Source of the DNA: Chloroflexi bacterium bin20
GTDB taxonomy: Bacteria; Chloroflexota; Anaerolineae; Aggregatilineales; Phototrophicaceae
Reading direction: 5' to 3'
NCBI GenBank assembly: GCA_002238485.1
Contig: MPMG01000005.1
Span: forward strand, 62,001-126,000
Length of the DNA stretch: 64,000 bases
In this document: in pieces, positions 24,607 through 32,930 of the stretch
Layout: each line of letters starts with the position of its first letter
How positions within the stretch are numbered: the first letter of the stretch is position 1
The notes under the pieces: model-generated
Databases searched by the model: none
What the model saw: only the letters and a program-made list of their open reading frames with translations
Told to the model about the DNA's origin: nothing
Position numbers and translations under genes: made by a program

Positions 24607-27534
24607 ATGCCGTATGAGATGCATAGTGTGGTTCAGAAGGCATACTTGGAAGTTCACGAGTGGTTGAAGAATGAAAAGCTACGTACTCACGGTTACATGG
24701 ATGTATTTAAGCCGTGCCCTGATAAAGTAGATATGGTACATGTCGCGGCTCAGTTTGCATCGTATTTTGCAACACATCACTTCAAGAACAAGTTCGCGTT
24801 TGAACAGATTGTTGCCTCTGACTCAATTGTCGACCAACTCAGACGCAACCCAAAGATAGTCGCCATCGACATTGGGTGTGGAGGTGGAGCAGCCTCAGCC
24901 GCTCTTGTTGCTTTGATCTTGGAACTTCAAGCGAATGGGCGTCTACAGCAAGACATAAACCTCACTTGTATCGGTGTCGATCCTGCTATCAACGTGCTGG
25001 GTGTCTACAATATGCTTATGAATCAAGTAATGAATAATCTACCGGCGTCTTCGATCACTCTTACACTGCGGATTGTTGACAAACCTGTATCGGAGTCGGT
25101 GACAGATCTGGACCAGCATATGAGGAACCTACTTGGAAAATGGCGACAACCTGCCCTAACTCATGTTTTCTTGATGCAATCAAATATCGTTTCCCCACTT
25201 GACCGGCTCTATGTGGACCAGCAAAAGCGCCATAAGCGATTAACATTTCTTGATGTGCCTACCGAAGCCTATCTTGCTGATTCAAAGTTTGGATCGCGCG
25301 AGTCACGCTCGTATCGTCAACTTTTCGGACAGTTGCCTATCGATTACTTGTACGCCGTTACAGTAGGTACTAATGAACCTAAGTGGGACGACTGTGTATC
25401 TCAGATGGGCTCTTCTATCGAAATCGCATTCAAAGGGCACTCGTTAACGCAAATGGCCGACAGCACTCATAACGTTTCATTTCACAACCCTGAAGGCAGC
25501 TACTGGTGGAATAAGAATCCTAGATGCCGTAAGGCAGTGCCTATTTCTTTCCCGGTGGACGTGAAAATGATACAAAATACGGGACTGGGTGGAGACTTGG
25601 ATTGGCATTGTATTATTGACATCGACAACCTGCGTCTGGCTTGGGCGCGTGTTCGTTCGATACGTATTAGAGAAGCCATAAGTGATCAGATTGAAATACG
25701 TCTATTTGAGAGACATTTAGAAGACAACCTTAAGCGACTTCAGTTACAGTTGAAATCATATGACAAATGTGTGGCCATGACTGACGACCGCTTATCATAT
25801 GAGTTTCCAAAGAGAGAAGATAGCGGAAGACCATATGTACTTCCTCGTCTGGAGGAAGACATAGTGTCTGTGGCAGTTGTGCAAGTACTCGGGCGACTGG
25901 CATTTGGGCTTCAAAACACGAGCTTTGCTTATCGGCCGCACGACAACTTTCCGCGTTCAACTGAACATCTCTATCGCTCCTGGTTTGATGCTTACCGTCG
26001 CTTTAAGGACGAGGTGTCGATAGGCGTAAGTCTAGAGACCAACTGCAAGGTTCTGGTAACCGATATCGAGAGTTACTTCACAAGCATCAAACAGCGGCGA
26101 CTTGTAGATACTGTAGTGCAAGAGCTAAGGACGCAAAGTTCAAGGGTAAAGTGGTTGCTAGAGAGGCTGTTTCTGGTCGACTTAGACGGTCACGCGTGTG
26201 GGCGCGGTCTGGCTCAAGGTGCCGCGGGTTCAGGGTTCTACGCAAATGCCTTTCTTGCCCCATTGGACAGCAAGTTCGGATTTAGTAGTGTCCACTACTA
26301 CCGATACATGGATGATATATGTTTGGTTATACCGAAAGGCGTTGACTTACAGGGCGAAAAGTCGCAATTGGATAAAAGCCTAAATGTGCTCGGTCTCGAG
26401 CGAAACTATGATAAGACTACACCGTTCGATCATTCCAAGAGTTTTCGGGACTACTGGGATTCTAACTTCCAACTTGACGATATTTCAGCGAGGTTTACAA
26501 AACTGACAAACTGCCTTTGGTACGCAAATTGCGATTACAGAACAGAGGCAATGCAAAGCTCAAACTGGTGGGATGTAATCGACTTGTATCGTAAGCATTT
26601 GCGCTCGATCGACATTTACGTGGAGGCAGATCGGCTTAGCAGGAAGTTACATCAATACTTGAGCAGGCGCAAACGGAGAAATGACCAGAGAAGCGGACTC
26701 GTTGAGAAACTGGAGCTTCCGGCGATGAACTCGACTGAATGGGCGCGGCAATTCTTGAATGACAACAAAGGTTGGGACGCAAAGAGGGTCTGCGTAAAAG
26801 CTGAACTGGACTCCAAGCTCCGGTCAGCCTATGACGAGTTGCTACGCGTGGGAAGTGAAAATGTGGCACATGAAAAACGGAGAAGGGAGCTAACATCGGT
26901 TGTAGTTTTCTGTGCTAATCGCTTACCCAGACTAGGAATAGCGGGGGCAGAAGACATACTGACCAAGATTCTCCGTGATCGACCAACGACTATCAGTCAA
27001 CCGGGATATATTCTGCGGAGCTTGGCTGACCAAGGATTCTCGGATAAGGTGCTCGACCTCATGAAGCACTACGCTGATTCAGATTTTCCGGCGGCACCGT
27101 ATTATTTGGCCCTGGCAATCGAGGCTGTTTGTCACTTAGCGGTCATAGAAAATGATGCTGCTCGCTGGATTATGAGTTTAGCTGTGGATACGACACAACA
27201 TGCGATTGTAAGATTGAAGGCTACCGAAACTCTAGCGAGATCTCCTCTAGATATACGCATGATTCCTACAGAGAAAATTCTGAAAGTTGTCAAAGATGAG
27301 ACATCTACGCGCTTAGTCAAGAACTACTTGCTGTTGCTGGCAAAGGGCGGTTGTGACGTGGGCGATATCATTGATCGAAGTGACTACCTAATTCAAACTG
27401 TACGTCAGGTCGGAGAATCGGGCAGAATTACGGAATTGTTCAAATGTATAGAACCTGACATTATCAGAAAACGTTATTACGGTTGGGAGTACGCAGACGA
27501 CTCAACTGAGTATTCCGTAAGCGGCTACTACTGA
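24607..27534 (+). CDS. Reverse transcriptase fused to N-terminal methyltransferase-like domain
   Basis: A 975-residue protein. The N-terminal region (about 1-330) has a Rossmann methyltransferase-like core: AIDIGCGGGAAS with D88, then CIGVDPAINVL as the ribose-binding strand. No NPPY-type catalytic motif is seen. Residues about 420-640 are a reverse transcriptase palm: YVLPRLEED and SFAYRPH upstream, motif A DIESYF (D486), motif B GLAQGAAGSGF (from 534), motif C YRYMDD (D569, D570), then YDKTTPF. The C-terminal 250 residues look helical, like the alpha-repeat tails of Abi/UG-type RTs. The ATG at 24607 follows AAAGGA; an earlier start at 24556 is possible. Two 60-base lines counted by hand give 43 and 47% GC against about 58% in one flank, indicating transfer. 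A defence role is inference. Confidence 0.85.
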   Translation: MPYEMHSVVQKAYLEVHEWLKNEKLRTHGYMDVFKPCPDKVDMVHVAAQFASYFATHHFKNKFAFEQIVASDSIVDQLRRNPKIVAIDIGCGGGAASAALVALILELQANGRLQQDINLTCIGVDPAINVLGVYNMLMNQVMNNLPASSITLTLRIVDKPVSESVTDLDQHMRNLLGKWRQPALTHVFLMQSNIVSPLDRLYVDQQKRHKRLTFLDVPTEAYLADSKFGSRESRSYRQLFGQLPIDYLYAVTVGTNEPKWDDCVSQMGSSIEIAFKGHSLTQMADSTHNVSFHNPEGSYWWNKNPRCRKAVPISFPVDVKMIQNTGLGGDLDWHCIIDIDNLRLAWARVRSIRIREAISDQIEIRLFERHLEDNLKRLQLQLKSYDKCVAMTDDRLSYEFPKREDSGRPYVLPRLEEDIVSVAVVQVLGRLAFGLQNTSFAYRPHDNFPRSTEHLYRSWFDAYRRFKDEVSIGVSLETNCKVLVTDIESYFTSIKQRRLVDTVVQELRTQSSRVKWLLERLFLVDLDGHACGRGLAQGAAGSGFYANAFLAPLDSKFGFSSVHYYRYMDDICLVIPKGVDLQGEKSQLDKSLNVLGLERNYDKTTPFDHSKSFRDYWDSNFQLDDISARFTKLTNCLWYANCDYRTEAMQSSNWWDVIDLYRKHLRSIDIYVEADRLSRKLHQYLSRRKRRNDQRSGLVEKLELPAMNSTEWARQFLNDNKGWDAKRVCVKAELDSKLRSAYDELLRVGSENVAHEKRRRELTSVVVFCANRLPRLGIAGAEDILTKILRDRPTTISQPGYILRSLADQGFSDKVLDLMKHYADSDFPAAPYYLALAIEAVCHLAVIENDAARWIMSLAVDTTQHAIVRLKATETLARSPLDIRMIPTEKILKVVKDETSTRLVKNYLLLLAKGGCDVGDIIDRSDYLIQTVRQVGESGRITELFKCIEPDIIRKRYYGWEYADDSTEYSVSGYY

Positions 27535-27706
27535 GTTTTGCCGCATTATACCAATATCATCACATGCACTTCGCGCGGACCATGCGCGCCTTTGACCAGT
27601 TGATGCGCGCGACCTGCTGACGACCAACTGGGTGCATATTGATATAGTCGATGCAAATGGGCGTGGACATCTTCGACCGTTATCGGCAGTATCGGCGGGA
27701 GAAGAA
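27535..27706. other. Junction region with possible gene remnants
   Basis: This 172-bp stretch returns to high GC after about 27565. It contains two short broken frames on the plus strand, one reading MRAFDQLMRATC then stop and one reading MGVDIFDRYRQYRREK then stop. Neither can be assigned. They may be remains of a gene cut by the insertion upstream. No terminal repeats or terminator were recognised. Confidence 0.35.
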
Positions 27707-27724
27707 ATGCAGGAGTGTGTGACG

Positions 27725-28873
27725 ATGGCAGATGATCCGAACAATGCGGCAGACCCGCGCGGACAGGCCTCCGAGCCCTCCGCCATCGCCCACGGCGCGA
27801 ACATCATGCCCAGGGACTATGCCATTTCGTTGGCGGCAAAGGGCGGCGGCGATACGCTGCTGCGCAATCCTGGCACACAGCGCCAGCAGCCCATGCGCGG
27901 CTTCGAAGCCACCTATGTGGATATCATCGACTACATCGTGCGCATCACCCACCGCATCTGGGAAGAAAAAGACATCGGTTATATCTACGATACGTACCGC
28001 CACAACTCGCGTGTCTATGACGACTTTGGCCTGCAATATGGCAGCGAAAAAATCGTGGCCGATACCATGCATACGATCAACGCCTTCCCGGATATACGCC
28101 TCTTCGCCGACGAGATCATCTGGGCTGGCGATGAAAATGTCGGCTTTCACACCTCGCACCGCACGTTGATCAAAGGGAACAACACCGGTTACAGCCGTTT
28201 CGGCCCGCCGACCGGCAGGCAAGTCGAGCTATGGTGCATCGCCAACTGCGTCTCAATGGAAAATGAAATCTTCGCCGAATGGGTGATCTACGACACCGCC
28301 AACCTGGTCTATCAGCTGGGATTTGACCTGCGCGAGATGGCGCGAAAGCTAGGCAATCTGCAAGCGCAGGACGGCATGGATGATCCGCGCTTCGGCGAGC
28401 CAGAGCGACTGGGCGGGCAGAACAAACCGCGCTACCTCGATGCCCCCGCCGGCGGCTTTGATGTCGAAGAATTCCTGAGGCGCAGCTTTCACAATATCTG
28501 GAATCGACGCAGCTTGCGCGAAGTGCGTTGTGCCTACGACCAAAGCTTGCTCTTCCGCGGGTCGACAGGGCGCGTACTCTATGGGCGCGGCGAATACCAG
28601 GCATTCCTGCTGAGCATGCTGGCCATGTTCCCCGATGCCATGCTGCAGATTGATGACATCTACTGGATGGGCAACGATGACGATGGCTACAAGGCGTCGG
28701 TACGTTGGAGCATGCAGGGCACGCACCGCGGCAATGGCATCTATGGCGCGCCCAGCGGCAAACGCGTGAGCATGTGGGGTATCACCCAGCAAGAAATCTA
28801 CCAGGGGCGTGTGCACAAAGAGTGGATGCTCTTCAACGAATTCGCCGTGATGCAGCAGATTTATCGGGATTGA
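27725..28873 (+). CDS. Two-domain SnoaL/NTF2-like protein (ester cyclase family)
   Basis: About 382 residues with two related halves of SnoaL-like fold. The first (about 60-220) contains IWEEKDIGYIYDTYRHNS and FAEWVIYDTANL. The second (about 245-380) contains IWNRRSLREVRCAYDQSL and VHKEWMLFNEFAV. The matching order of helix, aromatic core and GPPTGR/GAPSGK segments shows an internal duplication. The fold forms a small hydrophobic pocket used by cyclases, isomerases and hydratases; the substrate is unknown. Start: ATG 27725 follows AGGAG by 9 nt; ATG 27707 (six residues longer) follows GGGAG and is equally possible. The 3' end overlaps a convergent nucleoside hydrolase gene by 13 nt. Confidence 0.8.
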   Translation: MADDPNNAADPRGQASEPSAIAHGANIMPRDYAISLAAKGGGDTLLRNPGTQRQQPMRGFEATYVDIIDYIVRITHRIWEEKDIGYIYDTYRHNSRVYDDFGLQYGSEKIVADTMHTINAFPDIRLFADEIIWAGDENVGFHTSHRTLIKGNNTGYSRFGPPTGRQVELWCIANCVSMENEIFAEWVIYDTANLVYQLGFDLREMARKLGNLQAQDGMDDPRFGEPERLGGQNKPRYLDAPAGGFDVEEFLRRSFHNIWNRRSLREVRCAYDQSLLFRGSTGRVLYGRGEYQAFLLSMLAMFPDAMLQIDDIYWMGNDDDGYKASVRWSMQGTHRGNGIYGAPSGKRVSMWGITQQEIYQGRVHKEWMLFNEFAVMQQIYRD

Positions 28874-29826
28874 GCGCCGCCAGGGGCTTTCCGCAGTCGC
28901 TCCGCCTCCAGCTCGACCACTGCCGCGCCATCCACGCCCACGCAGACATTCACCAGCGGGCGGTCTTCCCAGGCTGGCAAGATGCGTCCGCCTGTCGCCG
29001 GCAGGGTCTTGCCACGCCCGATGCCCGCGGTCTCCACGCGCATCCGCCAGCGCTGCGTTTGAAACAGCTCGGGCTGCAGCAGATAGGCGATTGCGCTCGA
29101 GTCGTGCACGAAGATGCCTTGCGCATCGTAATTGGCTTCGAAGTAGCGCCGATAATGCGGCAGAATGCGCGTGATGTGATCGGACATGGGCTTGCCGTGC
29201 GTCGAGTATTCAGCGATATCGGCGGGAGTCATGTGCACGAGCAGGGTTACATCCAAGCCAACCATGGTAACTTGCCAATCTGCGCCAAAGACCAGGTCGG
29301 CGGCTTCGGGATCGTTGCGGATATTGGCTTCTGCGGCCGGGCTGGCATTGCCGGGCACCAGGGCGTTGCCACCCATCAGCACAACTTCATCAACCCACTC
29401 GCAGATTCGCGGTTCCAGGCGCAGCGCCAGCGCGATATTGGTCAGCGGACCGATCGGCGCCAGCGTGATCTCGCCCGGCTGCGCTCGAAGCTGCTCAATG
29501 ATGAATTGCGCCGCGGGGATAGCGAGTGGCTGCCGACCTGGATCGGGCAAGAAGAGTTCGCCTTGTCCGTCTTCGCCATGCACATAGGGCACAGGACCGT
29601 CAAAGGGACGGGTCAGCGGGTCGAGCGCGCCTTGGGCAACCGGGATATCGCTGCGGTCGGCGATGTCTAGCAGGCGCAGGGCATTGGTGGTGGCCAGCGG
29701 CGTGCGCACATTGCCAAAGATGCTCGTCAGTCCAATGACATCCAATTCCGGCGCAGCCAGCGCAAAAAATATCGCCATGCTGTCATCGACGCCCGGGTCG
29801 GTATCAATGATGATTTTGCGCGCCAT
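28861..29826 (-). CDS. Nucleoside hydrolase (IUNH family)
   Basis: A 321-residue protein. IIDTDPGVDDSMA at the N-terminus is the calcium-binding signature of inosine-uridine nucleoside hydrolases. GPLTNIALAL (about 125) and VLMGGNAL (about 148) complete the site, and VHDSSAIAYLL (about 240) gives the second calcium Asp. The enzyme splits ribonucleosides into base and ribose in the cytoplasm. It is followed upstream by YjbQ and PfkB genes 2 nt away or overlapping, forming a ribose/nucleoside salvage operon. A paralogue lies at 40274. Confidence 0.93.
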   Translation of the reverse strand: MARKIIIDTDPGVDDSMAIFFALAAPELDVIGLTSIFGNVRTPLATTNALRLLDIADRSDIPVAQGALDPLTRPFDGPVPYVHGEDGQGELFLPDPGRQPLAIPAAQFIIEQLRAQPGEITLAPIGPLTNIALALRLEPRICEWVDEVVLMGGNALVPGNASPAAEANIRNDPEAADLVFGADWQVTMVGLDVTLLVHMTPADIAEYSTHGKPMSDHITRILPHYRRYFEANYDAQGIFVHDSSAIAYLLQPELFQTQRWRMRVETAGIGRGKTLPATGGRILPAWEDRPLVNVCVGVDGAAVVELEAERLRKAPGGAQSR

Positions 29827-29828
29827 AG

Positions 29829-30236
29829 CTAGCCTCCGATGATTTTGATTTGCACTTGACGGCTGCGCGGGCCATCAAATTCGCAAAAGAGCAAGCTCTG
29901 CGAGCCGCCCAGCTGCAGACGTCCAGCAGCGATGGGCAGCACGAGAGATTGCCCCACCAGCGCCGCCTTGATATGCCCGGCTGCATCGGCTGGCGTATCA
30001 TATTGATGCGCAAAGTCCACCCGCGTCGGCACGATTCTGCGCAGCTCGGCGATGATATCGACTGGCGTGGCCGCGTCCAGCGCCGAGTTGATGGTGATGC
30101 CGGCCGTCGTATGCGGCACGATCAGCGCGCACAGGCCGCTTTCTATGCCACTGGCAGTCACGGCGGCTTGCGCCTGCGCTGTGAAATCGACCAGGGCATC
30201 TCCGGGCGGTGTTTCAAGGTCTATGATCGTCAGCAT
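29829..30236 (-). CDS. YjbQ family protein (UPF0047)
   Basis: A 135-residue single-domain protein. VPHTTAGITINSALDAAT (about 44-61) and the C-terminal QLGGSQSLLFCEFDGPR region are the conserved parts of the YjbQ/UPF0047 family. Family members show thiamin phosphate synthase activity in some assays, but the physiological role is unsettled. The conserved H-x-T-A-G active segment is intact. It is one of three tightly packed genes (2 nt from the hydrolase, 7-nt overlap with the kinase). Confidence 0.9.
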   Translation of the reverse strand: MLTIIDLETPPGDALVDFTAQAQAAVTASGIESGLCALIVPHTTAGITINSALDAATPVDIIAELRRIVPTRVDFAHQYDTPADAAGHIKAALVGQSLVLPIAAGRLQLGGSQSLLFCEFDGPRSRQVQIKIIGG

Positions 30237-31204
30237 GTCAAGTCGATTCCCCTATTGTGAGCATCCAGCAGCGCTTGCAACTCAGCGCGCGACGGCACAT
30301 TGCGTCCAGCGCCCGCTCGTCCCACACTGGCAGCGCCCATTGCGTTGGCGATTGTGCCACAATCCGCCAATGAATGCCCCTGCAATTCCGCCCAGATGAA
30401 GGCGGCGGCAAAGGCATCGCCCGCGCCAATCGTGTCGATCACTTCGACCGCAATGCTCGGGACATGCAGATCTGTCCCGCCCGAGAGTATGCGGCAGCCA
30501 CGCTCGCCCAGCTTCAGCACGATGCTCAGCTGGGGATGACGCCGCTGCAGGTCGCGCAGATCATGAGCCACAAAGGCGATTTCGTCTTCGGTCAGCAGCA
30601 GGACATCGACCAGCCGCAGAACTTCATCGACTCGATCGCGTTGCAATCCGCCCAGAAAGGGACCGACATCAAAATAGATGCGGCGAGACTGCAGCGCCAG
30701 CCAAGCGAATGCCCCCTCCACCAGGCCGGCCAGCCGCTCTTCCAGCAATGTGTAGCCGGGAATGAAAATGGCGGCCGCATCAGTCAGTCGCTGTGCAGCC
30801 ATATCGCTGAAATCAATGACGCCACCCTGTCCATAGCGCCCCAGAAAGACATGTCCGCCCTGCTGTCGGTCGCTCAGAGACAGTACCGTCGTAGTCGTGC
30901 TGTCGGGGAGCATCTGCAGCGCTACGATATCGACCCCCGCCTCCACCAGCAACTCAAACAAAAAGCGCCCAGGCAGATCATCGCCGACCGCGCCCAACGC
31001 CGCCACATCCAGCCCCATGCCCCGCGCCGCCAGGATTGTGGTGCAGGCGCCGCCCGCTTCGTAGCGCAACGAACGCGCTGTTTGATGCCCGCCCGCCCCC
31101 ACAGGCAGCTGCACTTCCAGCAGCACATCCAGGACCAGATCGCCTATGGTCACCAGCGTGTTGCCTGGCGAAGAATATGACCTGGCCGCGTTCGCTTCCT
31201 TCAT
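30230..31204 (-). CDS. PfkB family carbohydrate kinase
   Basis: About 324 residues of the ribokinase family. The second PfkB signature is intact: DTIGAGDAFAAAFIWAEL (about 263-280) with the catalytic Asp in GAGD, and an N-terminal GDLVLDVLLEVQLPVG with the substrate region. KLGERGCRIL is the ATP-side strand. A ribokinase role fits the neighbouring nucleoside hydrolase. The start at 31204 is tentative: a palindromic repeat lies directly upstream and supplies the purine-rich stretch in front of the ATG. Confidence 0.88.
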   Translation of the reverse strand: MKEANAARSYSSPGNTLVTIGDLVLDVLLEVQLPVGAGGHQTARSLRYEAGGACTTILAARGMGLDVAALGAVGDDLPGRFLFELLVEAGVDIVALQMLPDSTTTTVLSLSDRQQGGHVFLGRYGQGGVIDFSDMAAQRLTDAAAIFIPGYTLLEERLAGLVEGAFAWLALQSRRIYFDVGPFLGGLQRDRVDEVLRLVDVLLLTEDEIAFVAHDLRDLQRRHPQLSIVLKLGERGCRILSGGTDLHVPSIAVEVIDTIGAGDAFAAAFIWAELQGHSLADCGTIANAMGAASVGRAGAGRNVPSRAELQALLDAHNRGIDLTC

Positions 31205-31330
31205 CCCCCTCGGCCCCTCCGAAGAGTCGAGGGGAAGCAAGTGCCGACCCCCTCGGTCTCTAATACAGAGTTTTGTAGGAGCGAGCCATTGGGTCGCCCT
31301 TATTGCCTCTGTGCCTCTGTGGCAAAAATC
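31205..31330. repeat. Cluster of three intergenic repeat families
   Basis: The gap holds a REP-like palindrome (31205-31258), the GTAGGAGCGAGCCATTGGGTCGCCC repeat (31275-31300) and a CTCTGTGCCTCTGTGG copy (31307-31322). All three families recur elsewhere between genes. No gene is visible between 31205 and 31384. Confidence 0.75.
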
Positions 31331-31384
31331 CCTTGTGTCTTGAAGGTTACGTTTCGCAATACGAACTTGGAATTGCTTCTGTGC

Positions 31385-32371
31385 TTATGCGATCACGCCT
31401 AGCAGGCCGTCGGCAATCGCACGGACATCATAGGCTTGGAAGACTTCGTCGGCATCCAGCACAGCCATATCGGCAGGGGGAATGGCTTCGATGCCAGCGA
31501 ATGCGCCGGCTATGGCACAAGCGATCGCGCCAATGGTATCGGCATCGCCCGACAGGTTGGCTGCCAGAATCGCCGTCCGCTTGGGGTCGCCATCGGCCAT
31601 CTGCAAGATGCCAAAAGCCGCGCCGACAGTCTCCGGCACATTCAGCGTCGCGCCCACTTCATCAAACAAGCGGCGCAGACGAGTTGGACTGTCGTCCGAT
31701 CTTGTGGCGATCGCCAGCGCTTGCTCGATCTTGAAAACAACCGATGCGCCGAACCAGCGCCTGCCCTGCTCGCGTCCCGATTCTGCGCCTTGCAATCCCG
31801 CCGCGATGATAGCATCCAGCGAATCCGCCGTCATGGCTTGGGCTATCGCCGCTGCCACAGCTGCCGCGCCCGAGATTGCCGGCTGGGTGAAGTGTGTGGG
31901 CATGCAGGCGGTCACCGTGTCGGCAACTGCGCCAGGGATATCGCCGGGATGCAGCAAGCCGACCGGGGCAATGCGCATGGGCGCGCCATTGGTATCGCCC
32001 CACAAGCCGGTCCTGCGCGGGTCTTGGCCAGCTTTCAGCGCGTTGATGCCGCGTCGCGTGCTGGGTCCGACATAAGGCGAATTGTCGCCATCGACGCGCT
32101 CGTACCAACGAAGAAGCGCCCCCACAGTCGCATCCAGCGTGACGCCGCCCGCCGCGATGAATGCCTGCGCCAGCGAGAAAGCTTGCTCAGAGTCATCAGT
32201 GATGCGTCCTGCGGGCAGCCCAGCATGCACCAGGTGGTCGTCTGGGGCGTCTTGCCAGCTGTCCAGCCAACCGAAAGCGTGGATGGTATCGTCGGGGTGG
32301 ATGTGCGCGGGCATGGCAAAGGCATCGCCGAGCGCCTGACCGTAGAGACAGCCGAGTATCTTATTGAGCAT
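31385..32371 (-). CDS. ADP-ribosylglycohydrolase family protein
   Basis: A 328-residue compact member. GCLYGQALGDAFAMP (about 7-21) is the first conserved helix, RITDDSEQAF (about 55-64) the first acidic cluster, and NLSGDADTIGAIACAIAGAFAG (about 272-293) the second. The Asp residues that bind the two magnesium ions are all present. It is more canonical than the copy at 4507. Beside a nucleoside hydrolase, kinase and BMP transporter, it may release ribose or ADP-ribose (inference). Confidence 0.92.
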   Translation of the reverse strand: MLNKILGCLYGQALGDAFAMPAHIHPDDTIHAFGWLDSWQDAPDDHLVHAGLPAGRITDDSEQAFSLAQAFIAAGGVTLDATVGALLRWYERVDGDNSPYVGPSTRRGINALKAGQDPRRTGLWGDTNGAPMRIAPVGLLHPGDIPGAVADTVTACMPTHFTQPAISGAAAVAAAIAQAMTADSLDAIIAAGLQGAESGREQGRRWFGASVVFKIEQALAIATRSDDSPTRLRRLFDEVGATLNVPETVGAAFGILQMADGDPKRTAILAANLSGDADTIGAIACAIAGAFAGIEAIPPADMAVLDADEVFQAYDVRAIADGLLGVIA

Positions 32372-32493
32372 GAACGGGTCCTCTTCTGACTCGCTTGATC
32401 CGCATCAGGAAGGATAGCAATCGTAGCGCTGAACTGGGATTGGTACTTGGCGATTCAGAGACAATCCGCTTGAGCGCCAGAAAACCGAGCGGT

Positions 32494-32892
32494 CTACAGC
32501 GGCTCGCGGCGTCCTTCAACCCCGCGGCGGATGGCATCCAGCAAGTCGACGCTGCGGGCGTGGTATTCGTTGGCTCGTTCCAGCTTGTCTTCGAGGCGCT
32601 GCATATCGGCTTTCATTTCGAGTCGCAGGGCGTCCAGCTTGGCATCTTGCTGCGAGAAGCGCTCGTCTACCTGCAAGAAGCGCTCGTCTACCTTCAAGAA
32701 GCGCTCGTCCATTTTGGACTCCTGCTGCAAGAAGCGCTCATCCATTTTGGACTCCAGCTTGTCGATGCGCCGATCAAGCCGCTGGATATCGTCCTTCGAG
32801 GGCAGCTGCCAACGTAGACTGGCCAAAAGGACCAGAACTGTCACAATCTGCAAAATAGTGTTGATGTCGATTTGCTGCAAGACAGTTTCCAT
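32494..32892 (-). CDS. Small membrane protein with tandem coiled-coil repeats
   Basis: A 132-residue protein. One hydrophobic segment (about 10-28, INTILQIVTVLVLLASL) is followed by a long charged coiled coil. The central part repeats a DERF core with 7 and 14-residue spacing (KMDERFLQQ, KVDERFLQV, VDERFSQQ), encoded by visible DNA repeats at about 32650-32760. No enzymatic motif is present. The family is not recognised. It lies between the ADP-ribosylglycohydrolase gene and the transporter operon. Confidence 0.75.
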   Translation of the reverse strand: METVLQQIDINTILQIVTVLVLLASLRWQLPSKDDIQRLDRRIDKLESKMDERFLQQESKMDERFLKVDERFLQVDERFSQQDAKLDALRLEMKADMQRLEDKLERANEYHARSVDLLDAIRRGVEGRREPL

Positions 32893-32930
32893 CGTTTGCC
32901 CTCACCAAGCTAGAGCATAGAATAGCCCAC

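Noticed and set aside
24607..27534. Group II intron or retron reverse transcriptase
   Set aside because: No maturase X domain or HNH was seen after the palm, no domain V hairpin was recognised downstream, and no clear msr/msd inverted repeats flank the gene. The N-terminal methyltransferase-like domain also argues against it.
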